In this document: piece after piece, positions 50,809 through 59,398 of the stretch
How positions within the stretch are numbered: the first letter of the stretch is position 1
Layout: every line of letters begins with the position of its first letter
Assembly (NCBI RefSeq): GCF_018070045.1
Contig: NZ_JAGPYK010000012.1
Coordinates: 124,001-188,000, forward strand
Length of the DNA stretch: 64,000 nt
Source of the DNA: Micromonospora sp. U21
Lineage (GTDB): Bacteria; Actinomycetota; Actinomycetes; Mycobacteriales; Micromonosporaceae
Reading direction: 5' to 3'
Notes under the pieces: model-generated
Databases searched by the model: none
What the model was told of the DNA's origin: nothing
What the model saw: the letters and a program-made list of their open reading frames with translations, nothing else
Made by a program: the position numbers and the translations under genes

Positions 50809-51663
50809 TCAGCGGCGCGGGCTCTCGCTGGCGATGGTCGCCTCCCGGGGCAGTGCCGCCGCGCGCAGCGCCCAGTCCAGCGCGTAGTCGGCGATCTCCT
50901 CCCAGCCCTCCTGCCCGACGGTGAAGTGCGACCGGCCGGGAAACTCCTGGTACGCGGTGAGCGCCCGGGATTTCTGGTAGAGCGCGGCGTTCGATTTGAC
51001 AAGCGTCGGCGGCACCACGTGGTCGACTCCGCCAGCTATCAGCAGCAGCGGCGCGCGATTGTCGCGTCCGGTGTCGACGCGGGCGGGTGAGCGCGGGTCG
51101 AGGTTGGCGAACGAGCCCTCGAAGAGCACCCGACCGGCGCCTGGAACGGCGTAGCGCTGCCAGGCTCGGTCGGAGTCTTCCCGGCTCATCGTGTTGCCGA
51201 AGGCGTAGTGGAAGTCGTCCGGGGTGAACGGGACAGCCCGGTGCCGGTTGGCGGGGCTGCGCAGGATCGAGAAGGCGGAGCGCAACGTGGTCAGCGGTAG
51301 CTTGAGCACCCCCTTCACCGGCGCGGGGTGCACGCCCACCACCGCCGCGCCGAGGCCCCGATCGAGCAGCAGTTGGGCGATCAGGCCGCCGAACGAGTGC
51401 CCCATGATGATCGGCGGACTGGGCAGCGCCCGGATCAGGCCGTCGTAGTGCTTGACGATGCCGGCGATGCGCTGCCCGGCGATCGGGGCGGGGTCGTCCC
51501 GCAGACGCTCGACCTCCCGGTCCATCCCGGGCCAGGCGGGCGTGAGCACCCGCAGACCCCGGGCGGTGTACCGCCGCGCCCATCCCTCCCAGCTGCGCGA
51601 GGTCATCCAGAGCCCGTGGACCAGCACGACCGTGTCGACCTGACCCTGCGGCGTGGCACCCAT
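50809..51663 (-). CDS. Alpha/beta hydrolase
   Basis: 284 residues from ATG 51663. Alpha/beta hydrolase core: VVLVHGLWMTSRSWEGWARR near 12, nucleophile elbow IIMGHSFGGLIAQLLL with Ser near residue 92, acid LLIAGGVDHVVPPTL near 215 and a His in FPGRSHFTVGQEGW near 250. No signal peptide. Likely an esterase or lipase-like enzyme; the substrate is unknown. It lies 63 bp upstream of the protease gene on the same strand and may be co-transcribed with it. Confidence 0.87.
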   Translation of the reverse strand: MGATPQGQVDTVVLVHGLWMTSRSWEGWARRYTARGLRVLTPAWPGMDREVERLRDDPAPIAGQRIAGIVKHYDGLIRALPSPPIIMGHSFGGLIAQLLLDRGLGAAVVGVHPAPVKGVLKLPLTTLRSAFSILRSPANRHRAVPFTPDDFHYAFGNTMSREDSDRAWQRYAVPGAGRVLFEGSFANLDPRSPARVDTGRDNRAPLLLIAGGVDHVVPPTLVKSNAALYQKSRALTAYQEFPGRSHFTVGQEGWEEIADYALDWALRAAALPREATIASESPRR

Positions 51664-51826
51664 CGCGTTCCCCCTGTCGCGGCGTCCGGCCCGGCGGTTA
51701 CCCGCTGCCGTGCGCGGAATTCCTCCCCGGTAAGGACGGGGGCTGCTCAGCGGTCTCGCGTAGCGGAGCGGTGGCGTGCCCCAGCTGGGAGCCGGCGGGT
51801 CGCGGCCCGGTAGTGGATGTTCCGGT

Positions 51827-51874
51827 GAGCGTTATGACTCAGAGGCATAGTTATGCCTCTGAGTCATAACGCTC
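51827..51874. repeat. GCGTTAT-family palindrome, copy 3 (48 bp)
   Basis: Perfect 22-bp arms (51827-51848 and 51853-51874) around AGTT. The arm starts GAGCGTTATGACTCAGAGGC. It sits in the 327-bp gap between divergent genes, where no other feature is clear. Confidence 0.87.
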
Positions 51875-51990
51875 GTCGCGGTGCCCCGCTCGTGCGGACG
51901 TCACGCTCCGTATCGCCGGGACGGCCCTGACAAATGTCACGGCCGGAACGTGACGACCGCTCCGGGCAACGGCCCCCGCGCCGCCGGAGC

Positions 51991-52710
51991 ATGACTGACA
52001 TGACCAGTACGCACCCGGCCGTCGAACTCAACGGCCTCACCAAGACCTTCGGAGCCGTCACCGCGGTCGACGGGCTGAGCCTGCGGGTGCGGCCGGGCGA
52101 GGTGGTGGCGTACGGCCGCCCGGTGACGGCGTACGTCATGATCAGCCTGGCCGTCTACGCGGCCATGGTGGCGACCACCAGCGCCGGCGGCGCGGTGGCC
52201 ACCGAGCGGGCGCTGGGCTGGAGCCGGCAGCTGCGGCTCACCCCGCTACGCCCGCCCGCGTACGTGGCCACCAAGCTGATCACCGCGATGACCCTCGGCC
52301 TGCTCGCGGTCGTCGTCGAGTTCCTGGTGGGCGCGGCCGCCGGCGTCCGCATCCCGGCGTACGTCTGGCTGCTCGCCGGGCTCGCCGCCTGGCTCGGCTC
52401 GCTGGTCTTCGCCGCGTTCGGCCTCTTCATGGGCTATCTGGTGCCGGCCGAGAACGTCATGCAGTTCATCGGCCCGATCCTGGCCGTGCTGGCCATGTTC
52501 GGCGGGCTCTTCGTCCCGCTCGAGGTGCTGCCGGAGGTGCTCCAGCACGTCGCCCGGTTCACCCCGGTGTACGGCATGGGCGAGCTGTCCCGCGCCCCGC
52601 TCACCGGCGAAGGGGTGAGCATGGCCGCGGTGGCCAACATTGCCTGCTGGGCCCTGGTCTTCGGTGTCGGCGCGGCCCGGCTGTTCCGCCGGGACACCGC
52701 TCGGGTCTGA
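51991..52710 (+). pseudogene. In-frame fusion of an ABC ATPase start to an ABC-2 permease end
   Basis: 239 residues. Residues 1-40 are the start of a drug-type ABC ATPase (HPAVELNGLTKTFGAVTAVD, GLSLRVRPGEVVA). They stop just before the Walker A position. The chain then turns into the second half of an ABC-2 permease: YVMISLAVYAAMVATTSAGG, ERALGWSRQLRLTPLRPPAY, ENVMQFIGPILAVLAMFGGL and RFTPVYGMGELSRAPLTG. The ATPase body and the first permease helices are missing. The frame is open across the joint, so a protein may still be made, but transport is not possible without an ATPase. Confidence 0.8.
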
Positions 52711-52736
52711 TCGTTCCGACCGTTAGCGTGGACCCG

Positions 52737-52923
52737 ATGGATCTCTCGACGGGGCAGCCCCGGCCGGCGAGCCGCCACTGGCGGTTCACCTGGCGGAGAG
52801 CTGCACCTGTCCGAGGGGACGGTACGCAACCACTTCTCGGCGGCGATCGGCAAGACCGGCGCCCGCAACCGGGCCGAGGCGGTCCGCATCGCCGAGCAGA
52901 ACGGCTGGCTGCTCGGCGAGTGA
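52737..52923 (+). pseudogene. Sensor kinase start joined to response-regulator end
   Basis: ATG 52737 begins MDLSTGQPRPASRHWRFTW, which looks like the N-terminus of a sensor kinase. From 52798, in another frame, comes the end of a LuxR-type response regulator: ELHLSEGTVRNHFSAAIGKT, then GARNRAEAVRIAEQNGWLL and a stop. A kinase-regulator pair normally follows this kind of ABC operon. The body of both genes has been deleted. The kinase part is short and its assignment is tentative; the LuxR helix-turn-helix end is clear. Confidence 0.7.
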
Positions 52924-52933
52924 GCGGCGTCGC

Positions 52934-53845
52934 TCAGGCCGTCGGCGGCGGGGTGGGAAGCTGGTCGACGACCACCAGGCTGCTGCCGGGGCGGACCTCG
53001 GCGAGCAGTTCCCGCTGGCCGCTGCGGGTCACCCGGATGCAGCCGTTGGTGGTGTTCTCGCCCAGCTCGCCGTCGTGGTACCAGCTGTGCAGCCCGATGT
53101 GCGCGCCGCGCAGCCCGGTCGGCACCGACTCCGGGTCGTCGGGCACCGAGCCGAGGGCGTAGATGTCCACCCCGCCGTAGACGTCCTGCGGCGGCGGGGT
53201 GCGGCCCAGGATGAAGGTCCGCCCGAGCGGGGTCTCCTGCCCTGGCTGGCCGAGGCTGGTCTGCCAGGAGCGCACCGCCTTGCCGGCCCGGTACCAGGTG
53301 AGCCGGTGCACCTTGCGCTCCACCACGATCTGGTCGCGCAGCGCCACGGTTTCGAATCCGCCGCGCGGCAGCCAGGCGAGCCGCCGGTTGGCCGACGGGA
53401 GCAGGACGGCCGTCCAGCCGACCCGTTGTTCGGCGATCGGCACGGTCAGCTCGACACCCGCGAGCGTCGGTTCGAGGAAGGCCAGCGGACGTCCGCCGGG
53501 CGCGTCGTATGCGGCGATCCGCCGGGTCGGGTGCACACCCTCGGTCAGGGGCGTGGTGTCCATGGTGGCCGGATCGGCGGGGAACCCCTTGGGTGCGGGG
53601 TCGTAGTCGACCACGGGTAGTCCGTCCGGGGCGGGCGCGGCCGGCGGCACCGATTCCTCGGGTGTCTGCTCGGCACTGCTCGGCGTCGGGTCGGGCGCCG
53701 CCGCATGCGAGCGGTCGGTGGTCGCCGAGCGCGGGGTGAGGGCCTGGCCGACCAGCAGCGCGGCGATCAGCAGCGCGGCCACGGCGACGGCGGCGGCCAC
53801 CCAGGCGCCCCGGCGGCGGGACGGGGTCATTCGGTCAAACGGCAC
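52934..53845 (-). CDS. L,D-transpeptidase (YkuD-like), membrane-anchored
   Basis: 303 residues; GTG 53845 (ATG at 53830 is an alternative). One N-terminal membrane helix (GAWVAAAVAVAALLIAALLV) is followed by a Pro/Ser-rich linker to about residue 75 and an SH3-like region. The YkuD domain is at about 165-300 with the substrate-side His in HIGLHSWYHDGELG and the catalytic Cys in TTNGCIRVT. Family knowledge: it makes 3-3 cross-links in peptidoglycan or attaches proteins, outside the membrane. The catalytic motif is slightly varied from the common SHGC(I/V)R (TNGCIR). Confidence 0.88.
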   Translation of the reverse strand: MPFDRMTPSRRRGAWVAAAVAVAALLIAALLVGQALTPRSATTDRSHAAAPDPTPSSAEQTPEESVPPAAPAPDGLPVVDYDPAPKGFPADPATMDTTPLTEGVHPTRRIAAYDAPGGRPLAFLEPTLAGVELTVPIAEQRVGWTAVLLPSANRRLAWLPRGGFETVALRDQIVVERKVHRLTWYRAGKAVRSWQTSLGQPGQETPLGRTFILGRTPPPQDVYGGVDIYALGSVPDDPESVPTGLRGAHIGLHSWYHDGELGENTTNGCIRVTRSGQRELLAEVRPGSSLVVVDQLPTPPPTA

Positions 53846-53865
53846 GAAACCACTGTATCGGACCT

Positions 53866-53919
53866 GTTAGGAGGGGGCCCTTCCTATGCAAAAAGCGATA
53901 ACAAGGGCCCCTTCCTGAC
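53866..53919. repeat. GGGGCCCC-type dispersed palindrome, copy B
   Basis: Left arm GTTAGGAGGGGGCCCTTCCT and right arm AAGGGCCCCTTCCTGAC flank an A-rich spacer. It lies 5 bp after the amylase stop (minus strand) and may end that transcript before the L,D-transpeptidase gene. Confidence 0.8.
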
Positions 53920-53924
53920 GGTGG

Positions 53925-55370
53925 TCAGACGCGCGCGCCGACGTGGATGGCCACGGCGTCGTGCGCGGGCACGTTGGCGGCGAACCAACCGTTACCGTCC
54001 ACCGTGATCACCGGGCCGCTGCACGTGCCGCCCGCGTACGTGCCGTGGATGACGTCGCAGTATCGGCCGGCGGGCAGCCCCGTGTAGTACGAGCGCCCGT
54101 TCACCGCGGAGTCCTCGTCGTTGACCGTGATGAAACCCTTGCCGTTGCGGCTGAACGCGATGTGGTTGTTGCCGTTGTCGTACCAGTTGGCCACGCCGGC
54201 ACCCTCGGTGGCGTTGCGGAAGCCGACCATGTTGGCGATCACCGGCCAGCGGTGCTCGCACTCCCAACCCGAGTAGCAGGTGGTGTTCAACGTCTTGTTG
54301 GCGCCGTCCGAGGGCGGGCCGGCGTCCCGGTTGTTGAAGGTGTAGCTGGACATGACGGTCGGCGAGCCGTACGGCCAGGCCAGCATGAAGGCGTTCGCGA
54401 GGGCGTAGATCCCACGGTCCCGGTACGTGAGCACCCCGCCGGCGTCGCGCTGGGTGTCGTGGTTGTCCACGAACACCGAGGACGGCCCGGTGGGCAGGTG
54501 TCCCCAGCCCTCGCCGAAGTTGCGCAGGTACGCCAACCGCTCCGAGCGGAACACCCGGGCCAGGTCCTTGCCGTAGCGGAACTCGTGCACGTCACCGTTG
54601 CCGGTGTACTCGGTCGGCTGGATCGGCTCACCGGCGCCGTGGATGACCTCCTGCACGATGTACGCGGAGCGGGAGAGCTTGCCCTTGATGGCGGCGATGT
54701 CGGCCGCCGGCATGTGCTTGCTGGCGTCCAGCCGGAACCCGTCCACGCCGAGGGAGAGCAGGTCGTTGAGGTACGCGGCGATCTTCGTGCGGACGTAGTC
54801 CGACTCGGTCTTCAGGTCCGAGAGGTTGACCAGCTCGCAGTTCTGCACCTCGTACCGGTCGTTGTAGTTGGCGATGTCGTCGCCGCCGTTGCGGCCGCAG
54901 TGGTGGAAGTCCTGGGTCTGGTAGATGCCCGGGTAGTCGTAGTGCGCGTACGACGAGCCGGCCCAGCCGGTGCCGCCGGCGTCCTGCCCGGACATGTGGT
55001 TGATGACCGCGTCGACGATCACCCTGACCCCGGCCGCGTGGCAGGTGTTCACCATGGACCGGAACTGGGCCCGGGTGCCCTTGCGGGACTCGATCCGGTA
55101 GCTGACCGGCTGGTACGCCAGCCACCACTGGTTGCCTCGCACGTGTTCCTGCGGGGGCGAGACCTGCACGTAGCCGTAGCCCTTCGGCCCGAGCGTGCTC
55201 TGGCACTCGCTGGCCACCGATGGCCAGTTCCACTCGAAGAGCTGGACGATGACCTTCTTGCCGCCGGACGGGGCGGCGACGGCCGGGGGAGCCGTCACGG
55301 TGGTGGGGACGAGCAGGCTGGCAACCAGGCCGAGGGCGAGGATCGCTGAGCCGCGTCGACGTCGGTGCAT
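53925..55370 (-). CDS. Secreted alpha-amylase (GH13)
   Basis: 481 residues; ATG 55370 with AGGAG 5 bp upstream. The signal peptide ends near PPAVAAP. GH13 regions in order: VDAVINHMSG near residue 130, the nucleophile GVDGFRLDASKHM near 220, the acid AYIVQEVIHG near 250 and VFVDNHDTQRDAGG near 312. Calcium-site residues around HMSGQDAGG fit the actinobacterial and animal-type amylases. Extracellular starch hydrolysis. A TTGACA/TAACCT promoter lies 93-122 bp upstream with TTGCA elements around it, suggesting LacI-type control by maltodextrins. Confidence 0.94.
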   Translation of the reverse strand: MHRRRRGSAILALGLVASLLVPTTVTAPPAVAAPSGGKKVIVQLFEWNWPSVASECQSTLGPKGYGYVQVSPPQEHVRGNQWWLAYQPVSYRIESRKGTRAQFRSMVNTCHAAGVRVIVDAVINHMSGQDAGGTGWAGSSYAHYDYPGIYQTQDFHHCGRNGGDDIANYNDRYEVQNCELVNLSDLKTESDYVRTKIAAYLNDLLSLGVDGFRLDASKHMPAADIAAIKGKLSRSAYIVQEVIHGAGEPIQPTEYTGNGDVHEFRYGKDLARVFRSERLAYLRNFGEGWGHLPTGPSSVFVDNHDTQRDAGGVLTYRDRGIYALANAFMLAWPYGSPTVMSSYTFNNRDAGPPSDGANKTLNTTCYSGWECEHRWPVIANMVGFRNATEGAGVANWYDNGNNHIAFSRNGKGFITVNDEDSAVNGRSYYTGLPAGRYCDVIHGTYAGGTCSGPVITVDGNGWFAANVPAHDAVAIHVGARV

Positions 55371-55462
55371 CGGGACTCCTGACGGGGGCGGGGGTGGGGT
55401 GTGGTGCGGCGGGGGACAGGCCGGTTGCCGGAATCTTGCAACCAGGACTGAAATTTTCCGAA

Positions 55463-55492
55463 AGGTTACAAGCGTGTTGCAGCGACTGTCAA
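55463..55492 (-). promoter_or_regulatory. Promoter of the amylase gene
   Basis: On the minus strand TTGACA (55487-55492) and TAACCT (55463-55468) are 18 bp apart. TTGCA-containing boxes on the plus strand at 55436-55440 and 55477-55481 lie next to and inside the spacer. Such TTGCA repeats are known operators of LacI-type amylase regulators in Streptomyces. The leader would be about 85 bases. Confidence 0.65.
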
Positions 55493-55702
55493 TGCATGGA
55501 CATCCATCACTGTCCTCTCCGGCCCGGCGGTGCGGCGAACCCACGCTCCTGCGGGTGCCGCTACACGCGTCCCGGCGGCGATCGGTTCGATCCCGCGCAG
55601 AAATTTCCATCCCGGGGTGATCCGAGAGCCCCTTCGGTCCGTACTGGATGGGGGAGCAGGGGTCGGCCGGTGGTACGCCGCCGCGAGACGATCGAGGAGC
55701 AG

Positions 55703-57259
55703 ATGGCCCGGGCAAAGCAGAACCAGAAGGCGCCCACCGTCCGGACCAGCGCCAGCAGTCGGGGGGTGCGAACCCGGTCTCGGTCGGCGGCCACGATGCT
55801 GATCGCGTCGGTGCTCGCCGCACTCTGGGCGGCGACCATGCTGACCGGCGCGGGTCAGAAGGCGTACGCGTACGGCTTCTTCTTCACCGAGTTCTTCGCC
55901 GGCGTGATCGCCCTGGTGTCACTGAGCCTCACCGTGATGCTCGGCCTGCTCGCCACCGACCGCCTCGTGCTGCGCATCTCGCACCGGGTGCTGTTGCAGT
56001 CGGCGCACCGGGCCACCGGCGTACTCGGCGTCGCCGGGCTGCTCTTCCACGTACTCACCAAGATCGCGACCGGTCGGGCGGCGGCGACCGACGCGCTGGT
56101 GCCGTTCGTCGGCGGCGGAGGGCTCTACGTCGGGCTCGGCACGGTGGCCGCCCTGCTGATGGTGAGCGTGATCTGGACCGGCATCATCCGCGCCCGCTTC
56201 GCCGGCGTCGGTCCGAAGTGGCTGTGGCGCACGCTGCACTCCATGGCGTACGTCGCCTGGCCGTTCGCCCTGTTCCACGGCCTCAACGCCGGCCGGGTCG
56301 CGAAGTCCTGGGTGGTGTTCAGCTATCTCGGCTGCATCCTGCTGGTCGTGCTGGCGCTGCTGGTCCGGCTCTCGGTCACCATCGGCCGGCGCAGCCGCGA
56401 GCAGCACCAGGCCGCGGTGCGGAACGCGGCGATGGCCGGCCGGGCCGGCGAGGAGGGCCGCGGCCGATCGCTGCTGGCCGGGCTGAGCCGTCGCCGCGAC
56501 ACCGGCGCGGAGAAGCGTCCCGCCTGGGCGGAGACCACCACCGCCACGTGGGCCGCGCCGGCCACCGCCCGCCCCCGCGACCCCGACCGGTTCACCGTGC
56601 CGGTGGTGCCCGAGCCGGGCTCGCTCACCGAGGCCGTCCGGCCCACCCGACGCCGGCGGGACGAGGAGCCAGCCGCCCGCCGGGACACCGAACGGGCCGC
56701 GCGCGGTCGGCGCGACGAGCTGGAGCCGGCGACCCGTCGGCGCGGCGAGCGCACCCGCGACCGGGACGAGGCGGCCCCGACCGGGCGGCGGCGGGGCAGC
56801 GCGCCGGTCGAGGAGCCGGTCGCCGAGCGGTCCAGCCGCCGGTCCCGTTCCGAGGACGACGGCAGCCGGTACTCGGTCCCACCCCGACGGACGGTCGAGG
56901 AGCCCGAGGAGCCGTGGGACAGCCCACGCCGGTGGCAGGCCGCCGAGCCGATCTCTGCCGGCCCGGTCTCCGCCGAGCCGATCTCCGCTGGGCCGATCTC
57001 CGCGGCGCCGCGCAGCGGCAGCGGCCGGCACAGCGTCGACGACGACCTGCCGGAGGAGCCGGACTACTGGCGCCCGCCGGCCCGGTACCTGCCGGAGGAG
57101 GTCGCGCCGCCCGTCGACGACACGCCCACTCTGGTCGACCTGGCGTCTCGCCGGGCGCGGCGGGCCGCCGGCGAGAGCCGGTCCGCCAAGCGTCGCCGGG
57201 CCAGCGCCGACGCCGTGGACGGGGCGTACTGGGCCGGGCTGCGAGGTGAGGCGAAGTGA
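55703..57259 (+). CDS. Ferric reductase-like (haem b) membrane protein with long charged tail
   Basis: 518 residues; ATG 55703 after GAGGAGC. Six hydrophobic helices span residues 30-235. Histidines placed for haem b are seen in RISHRVLLQSAHRATG, LLFHVLTK and LWRTLHSMAYVAWPFALFHG. Residues 250-518 are Arg/Glu/Pro-rich, with a small repeat AEPISAGP-VSAEPISAGP near 415, and look disordered and cytosolic. The next gene (1-bp overlap) is a NuoF-like iron-sulfur flavoprotein. Together they could pass electrons from NAD(P)H or ferredoxin through the membrane. The acceptor is not known. Confidence 0.82.
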   Translation: MARAKQNQKAPTVRTSASSRGVRTRSRSAATMLIASVLAALWAATMLTGAGQKAYAYGFFFTEFFAGVIALVSLSLTVMLGLLATDRLVLRISHRVLLQSAHRATGVLGVAGLLFHVLTKIATGRAAATDALVPFVGGGGLYVGLGTVAALLMVSVIWTGIIRARFAGVGPKWLWRTLHSMAYVAWPFALFHGLNAGRVAKSWVVFSYLGCILLVVLALLVRLSVTIGRRSREQHQAAVRNAAMAGRAGEEGRGRSLLAGLSRRRDTGAEKRPAWAETTTATWAAPATARPRDPDRFTVPVVPEPGSLTEAVRPTRRRRDEEPAARRDTERAARGRRDELEPATRRRGERTRDRDEAAPTGRRRGSAPVEEPVAERSSRRSRSEDDGSRYSVPPRRTVEEPEEPWDSPRRWQAAEPISAGPVSAEPISAGPISAAPRSGSGRHSVDDDLPEEPDYWRPPARYLPEEVAPPVDDTPTLVDLASRRARRAAGESRSAKRRRASADAVDGAYWAGLRGEAK

Positions 57260-58722
57260 TGCGCACGACCGTGCCTCCGGTGGCCTGTGTCGGTGAGCCC
57301 CGGCTCACCGCCGGGTTCGCCGAGTTCGGCCGGCTGGACCTGGCCGCGCACGACGAGGTGCACGGGCCCATCGGCCCGATGGAGCCGGCCCAGCTGCTCC
57401 GGCTCACCGAGGGCATGCAGCTCAAGGGCAAGGGCGGAGCGGGTTTCCCGTTCGCCCGCAAGCTGCGCGCGGTGCTGGAGTCCTGCGAGCGGCAGGACCT
57501 CGCCGCGGTGGTGGTGGTCAACGCGACCGAAGGGGAGCCCGCCAGCTGGAAGGACAAGGTGCTGCTGACCCGCGCCCCGCACCTGATCCTCGACGGCGCG
57601 GCGCTGGCCGCGTACGCGTTGGACGCCGAGGAGATCGTGATCGGCGTGGCCGACGACGGGGTGGGCCAGGACTCGCTCATGGAGGCACTGGCGGAACGCC
57701 GGATGCCGGTGCCCACCACCATCGTCACCGTGCCGCACCGGTTCATCTCCGGCGAGGGCGGTGCGCTGGTCAACGGCATCAACGGGTTGCCGCACATCCC
57801 GCCCGGCACCAAGAAGCGCTCCAGCGACTCCGGCGTCGGCGGCCTGCCCACCCTGCTGTCCAACGCCGAGACGTACGCCCAGCTCGCCGTCGCCGCCCGG
57901 CTCGGCCCGTACGAGTACGCGGCGCTCGGCACCGACGACGAGCCGGGCACCCTGCTGCTCACCGTGACCGGCGCGGCCGGCCGGCCGGCCGTGGTGGAGT
58001 GCACCGCCGGCATGCCCCTGCGCGACGTCCTCGACCTGTGCGAGGTACCGGACGTCCAGGGCATCCTCATGGGTGGCTACCACGGCAAGTGGATCACCCC
58101 GGAGGCGGCGGAGAAGGCGGAGGTGTCCCGCAAGGGCCTCGCCGCGGTGGGTGGCACCCTCGGCGCGGGCATCATCGTCCCGCTCGGCGTCGACACCTGC
58201 CCGCTCGGTGAGGCCGCCCAGGTGGTGCGCTACCTGGCCGGTGAGTCCGCCGGCCAGTGCGGACCGTGCAAGATGGGTCTGCCGGACCTGGCCCGCGCGG
58301 TGGACCTGGCGGTCGCCGGCAGCCAACCGGCGGACGTGGTGCGGGCCGCCGCCGGCGAGGTGAAGGGGCGCGGCGCGTGCAGCCACCCCGACGGCACCGC
58401 CCGGTTCGCCCTCTCCGCGATCGAGGTCTTCGCCGACGACCTGCGGCTGCACAGCACCGGCGACGGCTGCGGCCGGCGGGTCAAGGGCGTGATGGGGCTG
58501 CCGGGCGCGCCCGACGGAAACCCGCAGAAGCTCACCCTGGACTGGTCGCGCTGCGACGGGCACGGGCTCTGCGCGCACGTGGTGCCCGACTTCATCCGGC
58601 TCGACGGCAACGGTTACCCCGCCTTCCCGCCCACCCCGGTGCCGACCTGGCTGCGGGAGGGCGCGCTGAAGGCCGTCAAGGTCTGCCCGGAGCTCGCCCT
58701 CCGACTCGCGAAGGCCGAGTAA
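57259..58722 (+). CDS. NuoF-like flavo-iron-sulfur protein fused to a ferredoxin
   Basis: 487 residues; ATG 57259 overlaps the previous stop. NuoF core: QLKGKGGAGFPFARKLRAVL (FMN/NADH loop), VVVNATEGEPASWKDK, an SLBB-like part with ILMGGYHGKWI, and the iron-sulfur region GESAGQCGPCKMGLPDL followed by GACSHPDG. In NuoF the sequence is ESCGQCxPC; here the first Cys is Ala, so only three of the usual four ligands are seen. The C-terminal 90 residues form a 3Fe-4S-type ferredoxin (WSRCDGHGLCAHVVPDF and VCPELAL). It likely supplies electrons to the haem membrane partner. Confidence 0.84.
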   Translation: MRTTVPPVACVGEPRLTAGFAEFGRLDLAAHDEVHGPIGPMEPAQLLRLTEGMQLKGKGGAGFPFARKLRAVLESCERQDLAAVVVVNATEGEPASWKDKVLLTRAPHLILDGAALAAYALDAEEIVIGVADDGVGQDSLMEALAERRMPVPTTIVTVPHRFISGEGGALVNGINGLPHIPPGTKKRSSDSGVGGLPTLLSNAETYAQLAVAARLGPYEYAALGTDDEPGTLLLTVTGAAGRPAVVECTAGMPLRDVLDLCEVPDVQGILMGGYHGKWITPEAAEKAEVSRKGLAAVGGTLGAGIIVPLGVDTCPLGEAAQVVRYLAGESAGQCGPCKMGLPDLARAVDLAVAGSQPADVVRAAAGEVKGRGACSHPDGTARFALSAIEVFADDLRLHSTGDGCGRRVKGVMGLPGAPDGNPQKLTLDWSRCDGHGLCAHVVPDFIRLDGNGYPAFPPTPVPTWLREGALKAVKVCPELALRLAKAE

Positions 58723-58773
58723 GGGAGGGCACCTTCGTAACGCCTGGTGTATAGGAAGGGGCCCTTCCTAACG
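58721..58773. repeat. GGGGCCCC-type dispersed palindrome, copy C
   Basis: AAGGGAGGGCACCTTCGTAA, then the CGCCTGGTGTATA spacer, then GGAAGGGGCCCTTCCTAACG. It starts at the stop codon of the NuoF-like gene and ends 20 bp before the thioredoxin-like gene. It is closest in sequence to copy D. Confidence 0.83.
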
Positions 58774-58792
58774 ATTGTGGAGGGAGACGCGG

Positions 58793-59398
58793 ATGCGCAG
58801 CTGGCACGTACGGAGGCGACCACCCCGGCTCGGCACCGCCGTCGCGCTGGTCGCGGCGCTGCTCGGCGCGGTCTCCTGCACCGGGACGGCCACCCCGCCA
58901 CCGGCGTCCGCCGACACCCCACCGGCCGTCACCGCCACCGCCGCCGCGAGCGGCTCGCCGACCGCCGCCCCGGCGCAGCCCCCGGCCCGGGTCCCGGACA
59001 CCCTGCGCTTCACCGGGACCACCCTCACCGGCACCGCGTTCGACGCGGCGCAGTTCGCCGGCCGACCGGTGGTGCTCTGGTTCTGGGCGCCGTGGTGCGC
59101 CACCTGCGCCAGCCAGGCCTGGACGGTGGCCGAGATCGCGCCCCGGTACCGGGACACGGTGCCGATCATCGGTGTCGCCGGGCTCGGCGAACAGCGGGCG
59201 ATGAAGGACTTCGTCACCGAGTTCGAACTTGCCGGGACGCCGCAGATCGACGACCGCGCCGGCGCGCTCTGGCGCCGGTTCAAGGTGACCGAGCAGAGCA
59301 CCTTCCTGATCATCGATCGGGACGGCAAGGTCGTCCATCAGGGCTTCCTGGACGGCGAGGCGCTCACCGCCCGGGTCACCGCGCTGGCCGGGGCGTGA
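58793..59398 (+). CDS. Thioredoxin-like lipoprotein (TlpA/ResA type)
   Basis: 201 residues; ATG 58793 with GGAGGGA upstream. The signal peptide ends in a lipobox (LLGAVSC), so the protein is probably anchored to the outer face of the membrane. A Thr/Ala/Pro linker precedes the thioredoxin fold with the active site WFWAPWCATCASQAW (CATC) near residue 102 and the cis-Pro region STFLIIDRDGKVVHQGFLDG. It should keep thiols of exported proteins reduced. It overlaps the CcdA-type gene by 4 bp, which would feed it electrons. Confidence 0.9.
   Translation: MRSWHVRRRPPRLGTAVALVAALLGAVSCTGTATPPPASADTPPAVTATAAASGSPTAAPAQPPARVPDTLRFTGTTLTGTAFDAAQFAGRPVVLWFWAPWCATCASQAWTVAEIAPRYRDTVPIIGVAGLGEQRAMKDFVTEFELAGTPQIDDRAGALWRRFKVTEQSTFLIIDRDGKVVHQGFLDGEALTARVTALAGA

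Noticed and set aside
55394..55702. Upstream extension of the haem membrane protein gene by about 100 codons
   Set aside because: It crosses the amylase promoter, has shadow-type composition, and the start at 55703 has a good ribosome site.
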